A DNA stretch of 64,000 bases from assembly GCF_027924965.1 (NCBI RefSeq), contig NZ_AP027056.1, positions 2,542,001 to 2,606,000 on the forward strand, read 5' to 3'. The number at the start of each line of letters is the position of its first letter. Position 1 is the first letter of the stretch. The position numbers and the translations under genes are program-made. Source of the DNA: Limnohabitans sp. TEGF004 (GTDB taxonomy: Bacteria; Pseudomonadota; Gammaproteobacteria; Burkholderiales; Burkholderiaceae_C). The notes under the pieces were generated by a model that worked only from the letters and a program-made list of their open reading frames with translations, did no database searches and was not told where the DNA came from. Positions 17,697-29,183 of the stretch are shown piece by piece.

Positions 17697-18145
17697 TGCA
17701 AGACAGCCCAGAAGCCGCGTTGCAACGCGTGGTGCAATTTTTTGAACACCTGCAAGCGTCGGATGTGGCCCACATGGCCAGCATTTACACACACGATGCG
17801 CAGTTCAAGGACCCATTCAATGAGGTGCAAGGCTTGCCCGCCATTGAAGGCATCTTTGCCCACATGTTTGAGGCCTTAGATGCGCCCCGCTTTGTCATCA
17901 CCCAGCAAGTGCAACTAGGCGAGCAGTGTTTTGTGACGTGGGATTTTTTGTTTGCCATGCCTCGCCTGCACAACGGCGCGACACAAACCATTCATGGCGC
18001 CACGCACTTTGTGCTGCGTGAAGAAGCGGGCGCATGGCGCGTGGCCGTGCACCGCGACTATTGGGATGCAGCTGAAGAGTTGTACGAAAAACTGCCCGTG
18101 GTGGGCAGCTTGATGCGTTGGCTCAAAAAACGTGCGAACAGTTAA
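17696..18145 (+). CDS. NTF2/SnoaL-like small protein
   Basis: A 149-residue protein with the cone-shaped NTF2/SnoaL fold signature: the N-terminal helix FFEHLQASDVAHMASIY leading into THDAQFKDPFNEVQG, and ATHFVLREEAGAWRVAVHRDYWDAAEELYEKLP near the C-terminus, where the pattern ends in the typical HRDYWD. It closes the lipid-modification operon, starting within the stop of the SDR gene. Members are conserved beside LitR/photolyase-type clusters but their reaction is undefined. Its stop codon overlaps that of the convergent GST gene. Confidence 0.82.
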   Translation: MQDSPEAALQRVVQFFEHLQASDVAHMASIYTHDAQFKDPFNEVQGLPAIEGIFAHMFEALDAPRFVITQQVQLGEQCFVTWDFLFAMPRLHNGATQTIHGATHFVLREEAGAWRVAVHRDYWDAAEELYEKLPVVGSLMRWLKKRANS

Positions 18146-18756
18146 ACCGGCGCCGTGTCTTTGAAGCTTTGGCGTTGCGCCAAGCGTTCGTACAAAGCCT
18201 CTAGGTTGGGGTGCTGCGCACGCCAATCCAGCTGCGGAAAACGGAAATCCAAATAACCCAAGGCGGAGCCAACGGCAATGTCTGCCAAACTCAGATGGAT
18301 GCCCACGCAATTGCTGCGCTCGGCCAAACCACGATGCATTGCCACCAAGCTGTCGTCAATCTTTTTCATTTGGCGCTCAATCCACGCATGGCTGCGTTCG
18401 CCATCTTTGCGGCCAGGCCAAGTGGCTTCCAGACGGGCAAGAATGGCCGCGTCCAACAAGCCATCAGCCAAAGCTTCCCAAGTTTTTACTTCGGCGCGTT
18501 CTCGGCCGCTGCCAGGAATGAGCTTGCCCACGGGTGAAAGGGTGTCTACATATTCAACGATGACGCGCGAGTCAAACAGCGCCTCGCCGCCTTCCATGAT
18601 GAGGCAAGGTACCTTGCCCAAAGGGTTGGATGCCGTGATGTTGGTATCTGCAGCCCAGACGTCTTCGGTCACAAACTGGTAATCCAGTTTTTTCTCGGCC
18701 ATGACGATGCGCACTTTGCGCACATAGGGGCTGGTAATTGCACCAATCAGTTTCAT
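18142..18756 (-). CDS. Glutathione S-transferase family protein
   Basis: A 204-residue GST with the N-terminal thioredoxin-like domain (MKLIGAITSPYVRKVRIVMAEK, Ser9 in TSPYVRK as candidate catalytic residue), the cis-Pro block LGKVPCLIMEGGEALFDSRVI and a C-terminal all-helical domain with LSLADIAVGSALGYLDFRF. ATG 18756 is chosen because translation from further upstream adds sequence unlike any GST. It is convergent with the LitR-linked operon (stop codons overlap) and divergent from purB. Confidence 0.88.
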   Translation of the reverse strand: MKLIGAITSPYVRKVRIVMAEKKLDYQFVTEDVWAADTNITASNPLGKVPCLIMEGGEALFDSRVIVEYVDTLSPVGKLIPGSGRERAEVKTWEALADGLLDAAILARLEATWPGRKDGERSHAWIERQMKKIDDSLVAMHRGLAERSNCVGIHLSLADIAVGSALGYLDFRFPQLDWRAQHPNLEALYERLAQRQSFKDTAPV

Positions 18757-18840
18757 ACGTTTCACATCGATTTGTTGATGCTGTAGTTTAGCGAGCTTGG
18801 CGTATACATGGCACTTGGGCCCAGCACCTAAAATTGCAGG

Positions 18841-20245
<1,405 letters not shown>

Positions 20246-20249
20246 TCAG

Positions 20250-20812
20250 ATGGCGATCAAATCCACCATCTTCAAAGCGAACGTTCAGGATCGCCTGACA
20301 TTGACCACAGCTACTACGCAGACCACGCACTGACCCTGGCGCGTCACCCAAGCGAAACCGACGAACGCATGATGGTGCGCTTGGTCGCGCTCTCATTGCA
20401 AGCGCATTTGCTACAAGACGTGTGCAACGGCGACGGCGTACTGGCGTTTGGCGCTGGTCTGTCGAACCCCGACGAACCCGATGTGATGCTGACCGATTTC
20501 ACGGGCCGCAAACGACTGTGGATTGAAGTGGGTCAGCCCGAAGAAAAGCCATTGCTCAAAGCATGTAGCAAGGCTGACCAAGTGATGTTGTATGTATTCT
20601 CTAGCTCAGGCGATGTCTGGTGGAAGAACATGCAAAACAAACTCATCAAGCCCACGTCACTGCAGGTGTGGCGCATCCCTAGCAGCGCGTCGCAAGACTT
20701 GGCCAAACTGGCCGAGCGCAGCATGCAGCTGCAAGCGACCATTCAAGAAGGTGTGGTGATGATGAGCAACGGCAAGACTACCGTTGACATTGAGTGCGAA
20801 CGCTGGAAGTAA
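20250..20812 (+). pseudogene. yaeQ: YaeQ-family protein, frameshifted near the N-terminus as sequenced
   Basis: YaeQ family (about 186 residues when corrected), a compact PD-(D/E)XK-nuclease-like fold protein of uncertain role. ATG 20250 begins MAIKSTIFKANVQ; an extra G at about 20289 and an extra T at about 20296 must be removed to join it to HSYYADHALTLARHPSETDERMM and the clean remainder. Family features include RKRLWIEVGQPEEKPLLKACSKAD, VWWKNMQNKL and the C-terminal QLQATIQEGVVMMS. It starts four bases after the reconstructed purB stop. The broken frame lies in the same indel-dense stretch as purB, so I read it as an artefact. Confidence 0.82.
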
Positions 20813-20815
20813 CGC

Positions 20816-21222
20816 CTAGTCAGCCTGGGCCCGCTCGGCGTATTTGTTAAAGCGCCAAGACGTGCCAATCATGGTGATGCGTCGCCATGTGCTGCGCTTC
20901 TCGCCCGGCGACATTTCTGGCCAGTACTGCACTTCTTCAAAGGTGCGACCGCAGCCCTTGCACTCTTCGTCGCCTTGGCTGGTGGAGCAAATTGCAATGC
21001 AAGGCGCATCGGGGTGGTGTTGTACCAACCTAGCCATGCGTCGTAGGCCTTTTTGGGGAAACCTTTTTCAGCTGCTTCTTCGTGGTGGTAATAAATCATC
21101 AGCGCATACACCTCGGCCAGCGCACGGATTTCGGGCGCGAGTGTGACGCCGTCGGGCGATGGCTTTTGTTCGCGCCAATAGTTGATGGCCGCCTCAATGT
21201 CGGTGATGTGAATGCCAGCCAT
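20816..21222 (-). pseudogene. DUF3717-DUF1289 protein, single frameshift as sequenced
   Basis: Two adjacent reading frames form one protein of about 135 residues once a missing C (coding strand) in the run at 21011-21014 is restored. The N-terminal part is a DUF3717 domain (MAGIHITDIEAAINYWR to AYDAWLGWYNTTP); the C-terminal part is a DUF1289 Cys-rich domain with CIAIC, CKGCGRTFEEV and W-P-x-M-S-P-x-E-K. The four Cys suggest an iron or zinc site. Function is unknown. The break lies in a homopolymer and the product otherwise reads through, so a sequencing error is likely. Confidence 0.75.
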
Positions 21223-21301
21223 CGCGTTAGAGTTTGTTACCTAAAAAGCAGGGGGGAAGTCGGGGTGTGGATGATAGCGGCAATGCTATGCTGACCGAGC
21301 A

Positions 21302-21661
21302 ATGAAACTACTTTTAACTTGGGTACTGCACGCAACCGCCTTGATGGCATTGGCACATCTTTACAGCGGCGTTGAAGTCACGGGCTTTGGTGCGGCCATG
21401 GCAGCCGCTTTGGTCATGGGCATTTTTAACCTCATCGTGCGGCCGGCTTTGGTCGTGCTGACATTGCCGGTGACGTTTTTCACGCTGGGCTTGTTCATGT
21501 TTGTCATCAACGCTTTCATGTTTTGGGCCGCCGCTGGTTTGCTGGAAGGCTTTTGGGTCCGCGGCTTTGGCTCAGCCCTGCTGGGCTCGCTGATTTACTC
21601 GGCGTTTGGCGTGTTAATTGATGCCGCGCTCGAGCGCTTGTTCCCGCCGCAACCGCTCTAA
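21302..21661 (+). CDS. Phage-holin-family 4-TM membrane protein (Phage_holin_4_2 type)
   Basis: A 119-residue, almost wholly hydrophobic protein with four predicted TM helices (about 3-20, 28-50, 56-78 and 90-110) and the family pattern GIFNLIVRPALVVLTLPVTFFTLGLFMFVINAFMF in its centre. Despite the family name, chromosomal members are common inner-membrane proteins of unknown function and no phage genes are nearby. Its last 48 bases overlap, tail to tail, the 3' end of the M48 protease gene on the opposite strand. Confidence 0.8.
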   Translation: MKLLLTWVLHATALMALAHLYSGVEVTGFGAAMAAALVMGIFNLIVRPALVVLTLPVTFFTLGLFMFVINAFMFWAAAGLLEGFWVRGFGSALLGSLIYSAFGVLIDAALERLFPPQPL

Positions 21662-23202
21662 CTCGCGCAAACGGGCGTCAATGATGGACGCCTCCATGTG
21701 ACCCGCCCGGTCTAGCTTTCCCTCACCTGCTATTTGGTGGGCCAGCAATTGGGCCGCTTTGAAACGGTCTACCGCCGCACCGTAATCCAACTCCATAGCG
21801 CGGGCCTCTGCATGCGCGCGAATGGCACGCAAGCCGTCACCTTGCAACTCATGCGCCGATGCTTGCACCAACCAAGCCGTGGCGTCGCGTGGGTGCTGGT
21901 TGAGCCACACCGACAAATCACTTGCTGCGGCTTTGCCTTGTGTAGGTTTGCGAGTGGCCACTCGGCTTTGGGCCAGTTGAATGCGTGTAGCTCGGTCGTT
22001 GTTCGCAATCACCGTGGCTTTGGTCTCTAACAAGGCCACCGCTTGCGCGGCGTCACCGGTCGCCAAAGCCAACTCGGCAGCCAACAAACGCACCACACGT
22101 TGGGCGCTCACCTCCAAGCTACCTAAGGCTTGCAAGCGCCCCAGGTACTGACGCGCTTCGCCAAAGTTGCGTTGCTTCATCTCGGCCATCGCAGCGCCGT
22201 ACAGCATGCCTGCTTGTTTGGCTTTCGTCGCTGCCGCCAAAGTCGTTACGTTGGCTTGCGCGGTGATGGTGCGCAGGACATCAATGCCTGGATTGGCCAA
22301 CACCTGCGCACGCGCAGCCATCATCGCGTGCATTGACGTGGTGGGCACAGCGCCACGCATGGGCAGCAACTGCTGACGCGCTTGCGCATCTGAAATACGC
22401 TCGGTCGTCATCGGGTGACTGCGCAGGTAAGGGAATGAACCGTTGTCGTTCAAACGCGCGGCCTGTTGCAGCTTTTCAAACATGGTGACAAAACCTTGTG
22501 GCTCGTAGCCGGCTTCGGTCATCACGCCGTAGCCAACGCGGTCCGCCTCGCGCTCCATGTCGCGCGAAAAGTTCAACTGGCTTTGTATGGCCGCGGCTTG
22601 GCCGCCCACCATCACCGCATTCGCCGCACTCATGCTGCTGGCGTTGGCAGTGCGGCTCGCAGCCAGCATGCCCAAAATCATGGCGCCCATCACCATGGGG
22701 CCTTGGCGCCCCTGCTGCGCAATCATGCGTGCAATGTGGCGTTGCGTGACGTGGCTCAATTCATGGGCCAACACCGACGCCAATTCGTCGGCGCTGCTGA
22801 CCGCTGAAATCAAGCCCAAGTGCACGCCCAAATAGCCACCGGGCAGCGCAAACGCGTTGATGCTGCGCTCACGAATCAGCGCCACTTCCCACGCAAACTG
22901 TTGCTCCAACTCGGGCGTCAGCTCGCCGCGCTGACGCGCAGAGGCCAACAAAGGTTGCCAGATGGATTGCAAATAGTCGCCCAACACGGGGTCGTCTAAA
23001 TAGTCAGGGTCACGGTAAATTTCGCGGGCAATGCTCTCCCCAAACGGCGCTCCACACCCAGTGGCACTTCGGCGCCATCCCCTAAGTTTGGCAAGCGCCC
23101 ATTGTTGAGTTGCGCCTGCGCAGGCGCCATTGGCAGCAACATCGCCGCGCACACCCCCCACACGCCAAGGCGACGTAACAGATGGGGTAGGGTAGAAAAC
23201 AT
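21614..23202 (-). pseudogene. bepA: M48 metalloprotease with TPR region (BepA/YfgC-like), one frameshift as sequenced
   Basis: Periplasmic zinc protease of the BepA/YfgC family, which helps LptD and other outer-membrane protein assembly. Corrected length is about 529 residues: signal peptide (about 1-31), M48 domain with HELSH zinc motif in VLAHELSHVTQRH, then TPR-like helices. One G is missing on the coding strand in the C-run at 23038-23041; restoring it joins GVERRLG to ESIAREIYRDPDYL. ATG 23202 or 23211 could start it. The lptD gene lies 36 kb away, so there is no operon link. I treat the break as probable sequence error. Confidence 0.85.
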
Positions 23203-23257
23203 GTGTGCCATGGACCGTATGATGCGGCTTTCATGTTAACCCGTTGTAAATTTCAGC

Positions 23258-23734
23258 ATGTCCACACTCACACACTTTGACGCGCAAGGCCAAGCCCACA
23301 TGGTGGACGTGGCCGACAAAGCCCACACCAAACGCGTGGGCGTCGCCACCGGCCGCATCGTCATGTTGCCCGCCACGTTGGGCCTAATTCAAAGCGGCAC
23401 CGCGAAGAAGGGCGATGTGTTGGGCATTGCCCGCATTGCAGGCATTCAAGCTGCCAAGAAAACCAGCGACTTGATTCCCTTGTGCCATCCACTCGCGCTC
23501 ACCCGCGTGGCGGTGGAATTTGCCATCGACGAAACCACGCACAGCGTGCAGTGCACGGCCACTGTGGAGACCGTCGGTCAAACAGGCGTGGAGATGGAAG
23601 CCCTCACCGCTGTGCAAGTGGCGTTACTGACTATTTACGATATGTGCAAAGCAGTGGACCGAGGCATGACGATGACCGAGGTGCATTTGCTTGAGAAGCA
23701 TGGCGGTAAGTCGGGCAGCTACGTCGCACAATAA
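23258..23734 (+). CDS. moaC: Cyclic pyranopterin monophosphate synthase
   Basis: MoaC, 158 residues, converts the MoaA product to cyclic pyranopterin monophosphate in molybdenum cofactor synthesis. Conserved blocks are [34 protein letters not shown] (with catalytic-pocket Lys and His), [18 protein letters not shown] and the C-terminal [15 protein letters not shown]. Length is standard. No other moa genes are adjacent. Confidence 0.96.
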   Translation: MSTLTHFDAQGQAHMVDVADKAHTKRVGVATGRIVMLPATLGLIQSGTAKKGDVLGIARIAGIQAAKKTSDLIPLCHPLALTRVAVEFAIDETTHSVQCTATVETVGQTGVEMEALTAVQVALLTIYDMCKAVDRGMTMTEVHLLEKHGGKSGSYVAQ

Positions 23735-23773
23735 ACTTCATTCTTGATCTACGACCCATACGCACATCACACC

Positions 23774-24529
23774 ATGGCTACGCTCACCATCATCATTGCC
23801 GCCAAAAACGAAGCGCGCAATATTTCAGACTGTGTCCACTCTGCCTCTTTTGCCGACGAAGTCATCGTGTTGGACTCTGGCAGCACGGATGGAACACAAC
23901 AACTGGCAGAGGCCGTAGGTGCCCAAGTCGTTTCGACAAATTGGCCAGGTTACGGTCCGCAACAATCTCGCGGCATAGGGCTTGCCAAATCGGATTGGGT
24001 GTTGTCGTTGGATGCCGATGAGCGCATCACGCCTGCGTTAAAAGCGGAAGTCCTTGAAGCAATTCATAGCAGCCGGGCTGATGGTTATCGCTTGCCCCGT
24101 TTGTCCAGCTTGTGTGGCACTTTCATCCACCACGGCGGATGGCGGCCTGACTACACATTGCGCTTGGTCAAGCGTGAAAAAGCGGGATTCACGCATCACT
24201 TCTTACATGCCCACATGACGGTTGATGGCACAAAAGCGGATTTGAACGAAAGCTTGATTCACTACAGCTATCGCGATTTAGACGATGTCCTGGAAAAACT
24301 CAACCGTTACGCATCAGGCAACGCCAAAGATTTAGACAACAAAGGCGTCAAAGGTTCCTTCAGCAAAGCCATCAGTCACGGGCTGTGGGCCTTCATTCGA
24401 ACTTATATTTTTAGAGCCGGTTTTTTAGATGGTCGTTATGGTTTTATTTTGGCCGTGTACAACGCCGAAAGCACGTATTACAAATACTTGAAACTACTGG
24501 CTTTGCAAGAAGCACGCGACAAGGCTTAA
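23774..24529 (+). CDS. Glycosyltransferase family 2 (WaaE/KdtX-like)
   Basis: A 251-residue inverting GT-A glycosyltransferase. N-terminal nucleotide-sugar fold: TIIIAAKNEARNI, VLDSGSTDGT and the DxD-like SLDADERITP. The later RLSSLCGTFIHHGGWRPDYTLRLVKR block is characteristic of the LPS-core glucosyltransferase group WaaE/KdtX. ATG 23774 is preferred over an upstream TTG. Likely adds a sugar to the lipooligosaccharide core; it could instead feed the glycan used by the adjacent pilin-glycosylation ligase (inference). Confidence 0.82.
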   Translation: MATLTIIIAAKNEARNISDCVHSASFADEVIVLDSGSTDGTQQLAEAVGAQVVSTNWPGYGPQQSRGIGLAKSDWVLSLDADERITPALKAEVLEAIHSSRADGYRLPRLSSLCGTFIHHGGWRPDYTLRLVKREKAGFTHHFLHAHMTVDGTKADLNESLIHYSYRDLDDVLEKLNRYASGNAKDLDNKGVKGSFSKAISHGLWAFIRTYIFRAGFLDGRYGFILAVYNAESTYYKYLKLLALQEARDKA

Positions 24530-24545
24530 GTCCCTCGTTCGCACA

Positions 24546-26228
24546 CTACTTATTAGGTTGCGACTGCTTCACATCGTCTAGACGCTCGGTCAACGCCTGC
24601 GCTTGTGCGTCGTGGCCTAACAACTTACTGCTGTCAATCACGCGTTGCACCACACGCGCTTCGGGTGAGTAATGCATCAAGCGCAGCGCTTGTGGATACA
24701 ACTCCGCCGCATTGTCTGTGGTGACCGTCTGCGTGGTGAGCTCAGCAAAGTCTGCTTGATTTTTGAAGAGCCACGATTGCTTGGCATGGTGCAAGGGGTT
24801 GTCTCGGTAGGCCGCATCGCGCGAAGCAGCTTGTCGGTAGATTTGCCCCACACGGTTGAAGTCCCATGCCGCGTACAAACAACCGATGAACAACAAGGCA
24901 GCCACCAGCATGGGGCCTTCTTGCGCTTCTTCTCTTGCAGGCGCATCAGGTGCTGCCCACAACACACCGATGGCCAAGCCCAAGGTCATTTGAAACGGAC
25001 CGTACCAAAGTGGGTATTCCAGCAGGCTGTGCAAGCCCAGTACCAGCAGCAAGCACCAAGCCATCACACGCCATGCGTGTTGTTCACGCCACGGGGTGCG
25101 GCGCAGCACCCACACACATATCAACGCCATCACAGCCAGAGCAAATGGCACACCAAATTCGAGTGCCAAGTGCAACGGAAAGTCATGCGCGTTGTCCAGC
25201 ATGTCGCAAAAACGCAAGATGTTGTAGTCCGTCATGAAGTGCGCATAGTCGGTCTCGCCCCAACCCCAACCCAGCCATGGGTGCTGTGTCACTAGCGCCA
25301 ACACATTGCTCCACAACACGCGACGACCACCGCAAGCGGCATAGTCTTGCGCTTGACCTGTGACGCGCAAAATCATGCTCGCACCTTGCTCACCCGTCGT
25401 TTGTAAAGCCAGCAAAGGCATCCACACGGACCACAACGCCACCAGAACAGGGGCTGCCAACGCCAGCCACACCAAGCCTTTGCCAAATGCCGCTTCTTGC
25501 TTAGTGCTGCACCAGCCCCATGCCGCCATCAACACACCGACCAGCGCCCATTGCACAGCACCCGTGCGTGACACCGAACACGCCACGCCTGCGGCCAACA
25601 CATTGAGCAAGACAAAGGTCAAGGTCCAGCCAACACGCGTCATGCGTTGCGCCTTGGTACGCACCGCCACCCAACCCAGCAACGCCACCAGTCCTAAGCT
25701 GGTGAGCGAGGCGAATTGGTTGCGCTGACGCAAGTTGGCAAAAGCATCGCCCTTCAGCGGCTGGTTCACCCAAGGCGCCAACTCACGCGCCAAGCCCAAA
25801 TACTGCAACACACCCAACACCGCACTGGTGACCGCTGCGGCCAATATCCCCACCACCAACCAACGCAACAGCGATTCGTCCACCGCGGCTCGTCGGCCCA
25901 CACCGGCCATGAGCCATACGCACATCAAAGACGCCAGCAGCCCCATCGTTAACGCACGGTCCACCACCTGTGGCACCCACAGCATTGAAGCCACCAACCA
26001 CGCCAGCAACACGCCGCACATCGCGACTTCTGAAACGGTCCAGCGTGGTTTCGCCAGCGGCAGCTCAACCACTGCCAACAAGGCGCACGCCGCCATCATC
26101 CAGCTCACCAACAAAGGGATGACGGCTGTGGATGGGCTGCTGACAAAGGGGTTGAGCCACGGCAAGGCGACACACAACACCAAGATGACATTGCGCACCA
26201 AGAGGCTTTGAGCTGTAGACGAATTCAT
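24546..26228 (-). CDS. PglL-type O-oligosaccharyltransferase / Wzy-C family membrane protein
   Basis: A polytopic membrane protein of about 560 residues with roughly a dozen TM helices. The N-terminal VLCVALPWLNPFVSSPST resembles the PglL_A motif, and the Wzy_C-type periplasmic loop carries the catalytic-like His in DNAHDFPLHLALEFGVP. Such enzymes transfer lipid-linked glycans to proteins or lipid A; PglL homologues modify type IV pilin. Placement immediately downstream of the pilin gene on the same strand supports pilin as acceptor. ATG 26228 is used rather than a GTG at 26246. An intrinsic terminator separates it from the pilin gene. Confidence 0.82.
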   Translation of the reverse strand: MNSSTAQSLLVRNVILVLCVALPWLNPFVSSPSTAVIPLLVSWMMAACALLAVVELPLAKPRWTVSEVAMCGVLLAWLVASMLWVPQVVDRALTMGLLASLMCVWLMAGVGRRAAVDESLLRWLVVGILAAAVTSAVLGVLQYLGLARELAPWVNQPLKGDAFANLRQRNQFASLTSLGLVALLGWVAVRTKAQRMTRVGWTLTFVLLNVLAAGVACSVSRTGAVQWALVGVLMAAWGWCSTKQEAAFGKGLVWLALAAPVLVALWSVWMPLLALQTTGEQGASMILRVTGQAQDYAACGGRRVLWSNVLALVTQHPWLGWGWGETDYAHFMTDYNILRFCDMLDNAHDFPLHLALEFGVPFALAVMALICVWVLRRTPWREQHAWRVMAWCLLLVLGLHSLLEYPLWYGPFQMTLGLAIGVLWAAPDAPAREEAQEGPMLVAALLFIGCLYAAWDFNRVGQIYRQAASRDAAYRDNPLHHAKQSWLFKNQADFAELTTQTVTTDNAAELYPQALRLMHYSPEARVVQRVIDSSKLLGHDAQAQALTERLDDVKQSQPNK

Positions 26229-26251
26229 GGCGTGATTTTCTATCACTCAGG

Positions 26252-26283
26252 CGTTGCAAAAACAAAGGCGCCCGTAGGCGCCT
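26252..26283 (-). terminator. Intrinsic terminator after the pilin gene
   Basis: A 7-bp perfect stem (AGGCGCC/GGCGCCT, 26266-26272 with 26277-26283) with a 4-base loop; reading the minus strand it is followed by the T-rich tract TTTGTTTTTG. It lies between pilin and the PglL-like gene, so the highly expressed pilin message would mostly stop here. Confidence 0.75.
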
Positions 26284-26303
26284 GGATCGATGTGTGCATG
26301 CGC

Positions 26304-26816
26304 TTATTTGCAATCACTCGGCACATACTTTTTGTCCAATGCATCACTGGGCACAGACACGCCGACAAACGCGGTTGCATCTTTGGCCATGCACCTCCAC
26401 TGCACCACGCCATCAATCGATGCACTTGTAGCTGTTGGCGCTGGCAATGCAGCTTCAGTCGTGCCGCTCTTGGTGAAAGGCACCAACAACAAGCTACCGC
26501 CGCCCGCAGCCGCCGTTGTGGTGATGGTGATGACGCCTGTGCTCGCAGCAATATCAATGCTGCTGATGTTCTTGGTCGCACCACCGAAGGTGTAGCCCGT
26601 TTTGTAGCCCGAGGTCGCCGTGCCAATGTTGCCGCTGTTGAGTACATCCAACACATTTGTTTTAGCCGCCGAAGCAAGACCAAGGCCTTCGCTCACACGC
26701 GCTCGAATCATGTAGTCTTGGTAAGCAGGCAAAGCTACCGAGGCCAGTACGCCAATGATGGCCACCACGATCATGAGTTCGATCAAGGTGAAGCCGCGTT
26801 GTAGGGTTTGTTTCAT
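26304..26816 (-). CDS. pilA: Type IV pilin major subunit
   Basis: A 170-residue prepilin with a short basic leader cleaved before Phe in [21 protein letters not shown], Glu5 of the mature protein present, then the alpha-1 spine, and a C-terminal disulfide loop formed by Cys in VQWRCMAK and the penultimate-but-one Cys in VPSDCK. The mid region is rich in Ala, Ser, Thr and Pro (for example [11 protein letters not shown]), which could be a glycosylation target of the adjacent PglL-like enzyme. ATG 26816 follows AAAGGA. It is probably secreted and assembled by pil genes elsewhere. Confidence 0.93.
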   Translation of the reverse strand: MKQTLQRGFTLIELMIVVAIIGVLASVALPAYQDYMIRARVSEGLGLASAAKTNVLDVLNSGNIGTATSGYKTGYTFGGATKNISSIDIAASTGVITITTTAAAGGGSLLLVPFTKSGTTEAALPAPTATSASIDGVVQWRCMAKDATAFVGVSVPSDALDKKYVPSDCK

Positions 26817-26889
26817 CGCAAGTCCTTTGGAGGTTGGGCACGAATTCTAGGCAGCGCCGCCAAATCATAAGCAGGTGCATGAGTTCAAA

Positions 26890-26920
26890 AAAAAGCGAGC
26901 GGTGAAACACCGCTCGCTTT
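26890..26920 (-). terminator. Intrinsic terminator after sucD
   Basis: An 11-bp perfect stem (26894-26904 with 26908-26918) and AAA loop; on the minus strand it is followed by eight T, placed about 25 bases after the sucD stop. Strong rho-independent terminator for sucCD. Confidence 0.88.
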
Positions 26921-26944
26921 GATCTGGGTAACTCCCGAAGGAGA

Positions 26945-27841
26945 TTACTTCAACTGAGCCTTGAGCAATTTGCCCAATTCAGATGGGTTGCGTGTGACGA
27001 TGAAGCCGCACTCTTCCATGATGGCCAGCTTGGCATCTGCAGTGTCTGCACCGCCAGAAATCAAAGCACCCGCATGGCCCATGCGCTTGCCGGGAGGGGC
27101 AGTCACACCAGCGATGAAACCAACGATGGGCTTCTTCATGTTGGCCTTGCACCACTGTGCAGCTTCAGCTTCGTCTGGACCACCGATTTCACCAATCATG
27201 ATGACGGCGTCTGTGTCTGGATCGTCGTTGAAAGCTTTCATCACGTCGATGTGCTTCAAACCGTTGATGGGGTCACCACCGATACCGACTGCGCTGGATT
27301 GGCCCAAGCCCACTTCGGTCAACATCGCCACAGCTTCGTACGTCAATGTGCCTGAACGAGACACAACGCCGATACGGCCTTTGCGGTGGATGTGACCGGG
27401 CATGATGCCGATCTTGATTTCGTCAGGTGTGATCAAACCAGGGCAGTTAGGGCCGAGCAACAAGGTTTTCTTGCCGCCAGCAGCTTCCTTGGCTTTCATC
27501 TTGTTACGAACTTCAAGCATGTCACGGACTGGGATGCCTTCGGTGATACAGATGGCCAAGTCGAGGTCAGCTTCCACAGCTTCCCAAATGGCAGCAGCTG
27601 CACCAGCTGGTGGCACGTAGATCACAGACACGGTTGCGCCTGTGTTGTGCGCAGCTTCTTTGACAGAGGAGAAAATTGGCACGCCAAAAATGGACTCGCC
27701 AGCCTTCTTGGGGTTCACACCCGCAACGAAACAGTTTTTACCGTTTGCGTACTCGATGCACTTTTCAGTGTGGAACTGACCGGTTTTACCGGTGATACCT
27801 TGGGTGATGACCTTGGTGTTTTTATTGATGTAGATGGACAT
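26945..27841 (-). CDS. sucD: Succinyl-CoA synthetase alpha subunit
   Basis: ADP-forming succinyl-CoA ligase alpha chain, 298 residues, TCA cycle. CoA-binding N-terminus with [13 protein letters not shown], the phosphohistidine region [14 protein letters not shown] and GPNCPGLI near the middle are all standard. It follows sucC with a 10-base gap and ends at a strong terminator. Confidence 0.97.
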   Translation of the reverse strand: MSIYINKNTKVITQGITGKTGQFHTEKCIEYANGKNCFVAGVNPKKAGESIFGVPIFSSVKEAAHNTGATVSVIYVPPAGAAAAIWEAVEADLDLAICITEGIPVRDMLEVRNKMKAKEAAGGKKTLLLGPNCPGLITPDEIKIGIMPGHIHRKGRIGVVSRSGTLTYEAVAMLTEVGLGQSSAVGIGGDPINGLKHIDVMKAFNDDPDTDAVIMIGEIGGPDEAEAAQWCKANMKKPIVGFIAGVTAPPGKRMGHAGALISGGADTADAKLAIMEECGFIVTRNPSELGKLLKAQLK

Positions 27842-27851
27842 GTTTTTTCCC

Positions 27852-29012
<1,161 letters not shown>

Positions 29013-29183
29013 GAGATCTCTCTTAGTAATCGGTGGATTTGTAACGTTTTGTTTGGTTGACGACACCTAAGAGCCGCTCCACACAAAGCCTTGAGACTGT
29101 ATCATGCTGCATCGCGTCAAACTTTTAACTGGCTTACAACAGCCTAGCGACGCCTCACATTTTTGTACTTTCTGGCGACATCC

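Noticed and set aside
21302..21661. Prophage holin indicating a phage remnant
   Set aside because: The family is widespread in chromosomes and no other phage gene, att site or integrase is nearby.
26817..26890. Sigma-54 promoter for pilA
   Set aside because: The only GG/GC pair upstream has wrong spacing (7 rather than 10 bases); a sigma-70-like TAGAAT is present but lacks a convincing -35.
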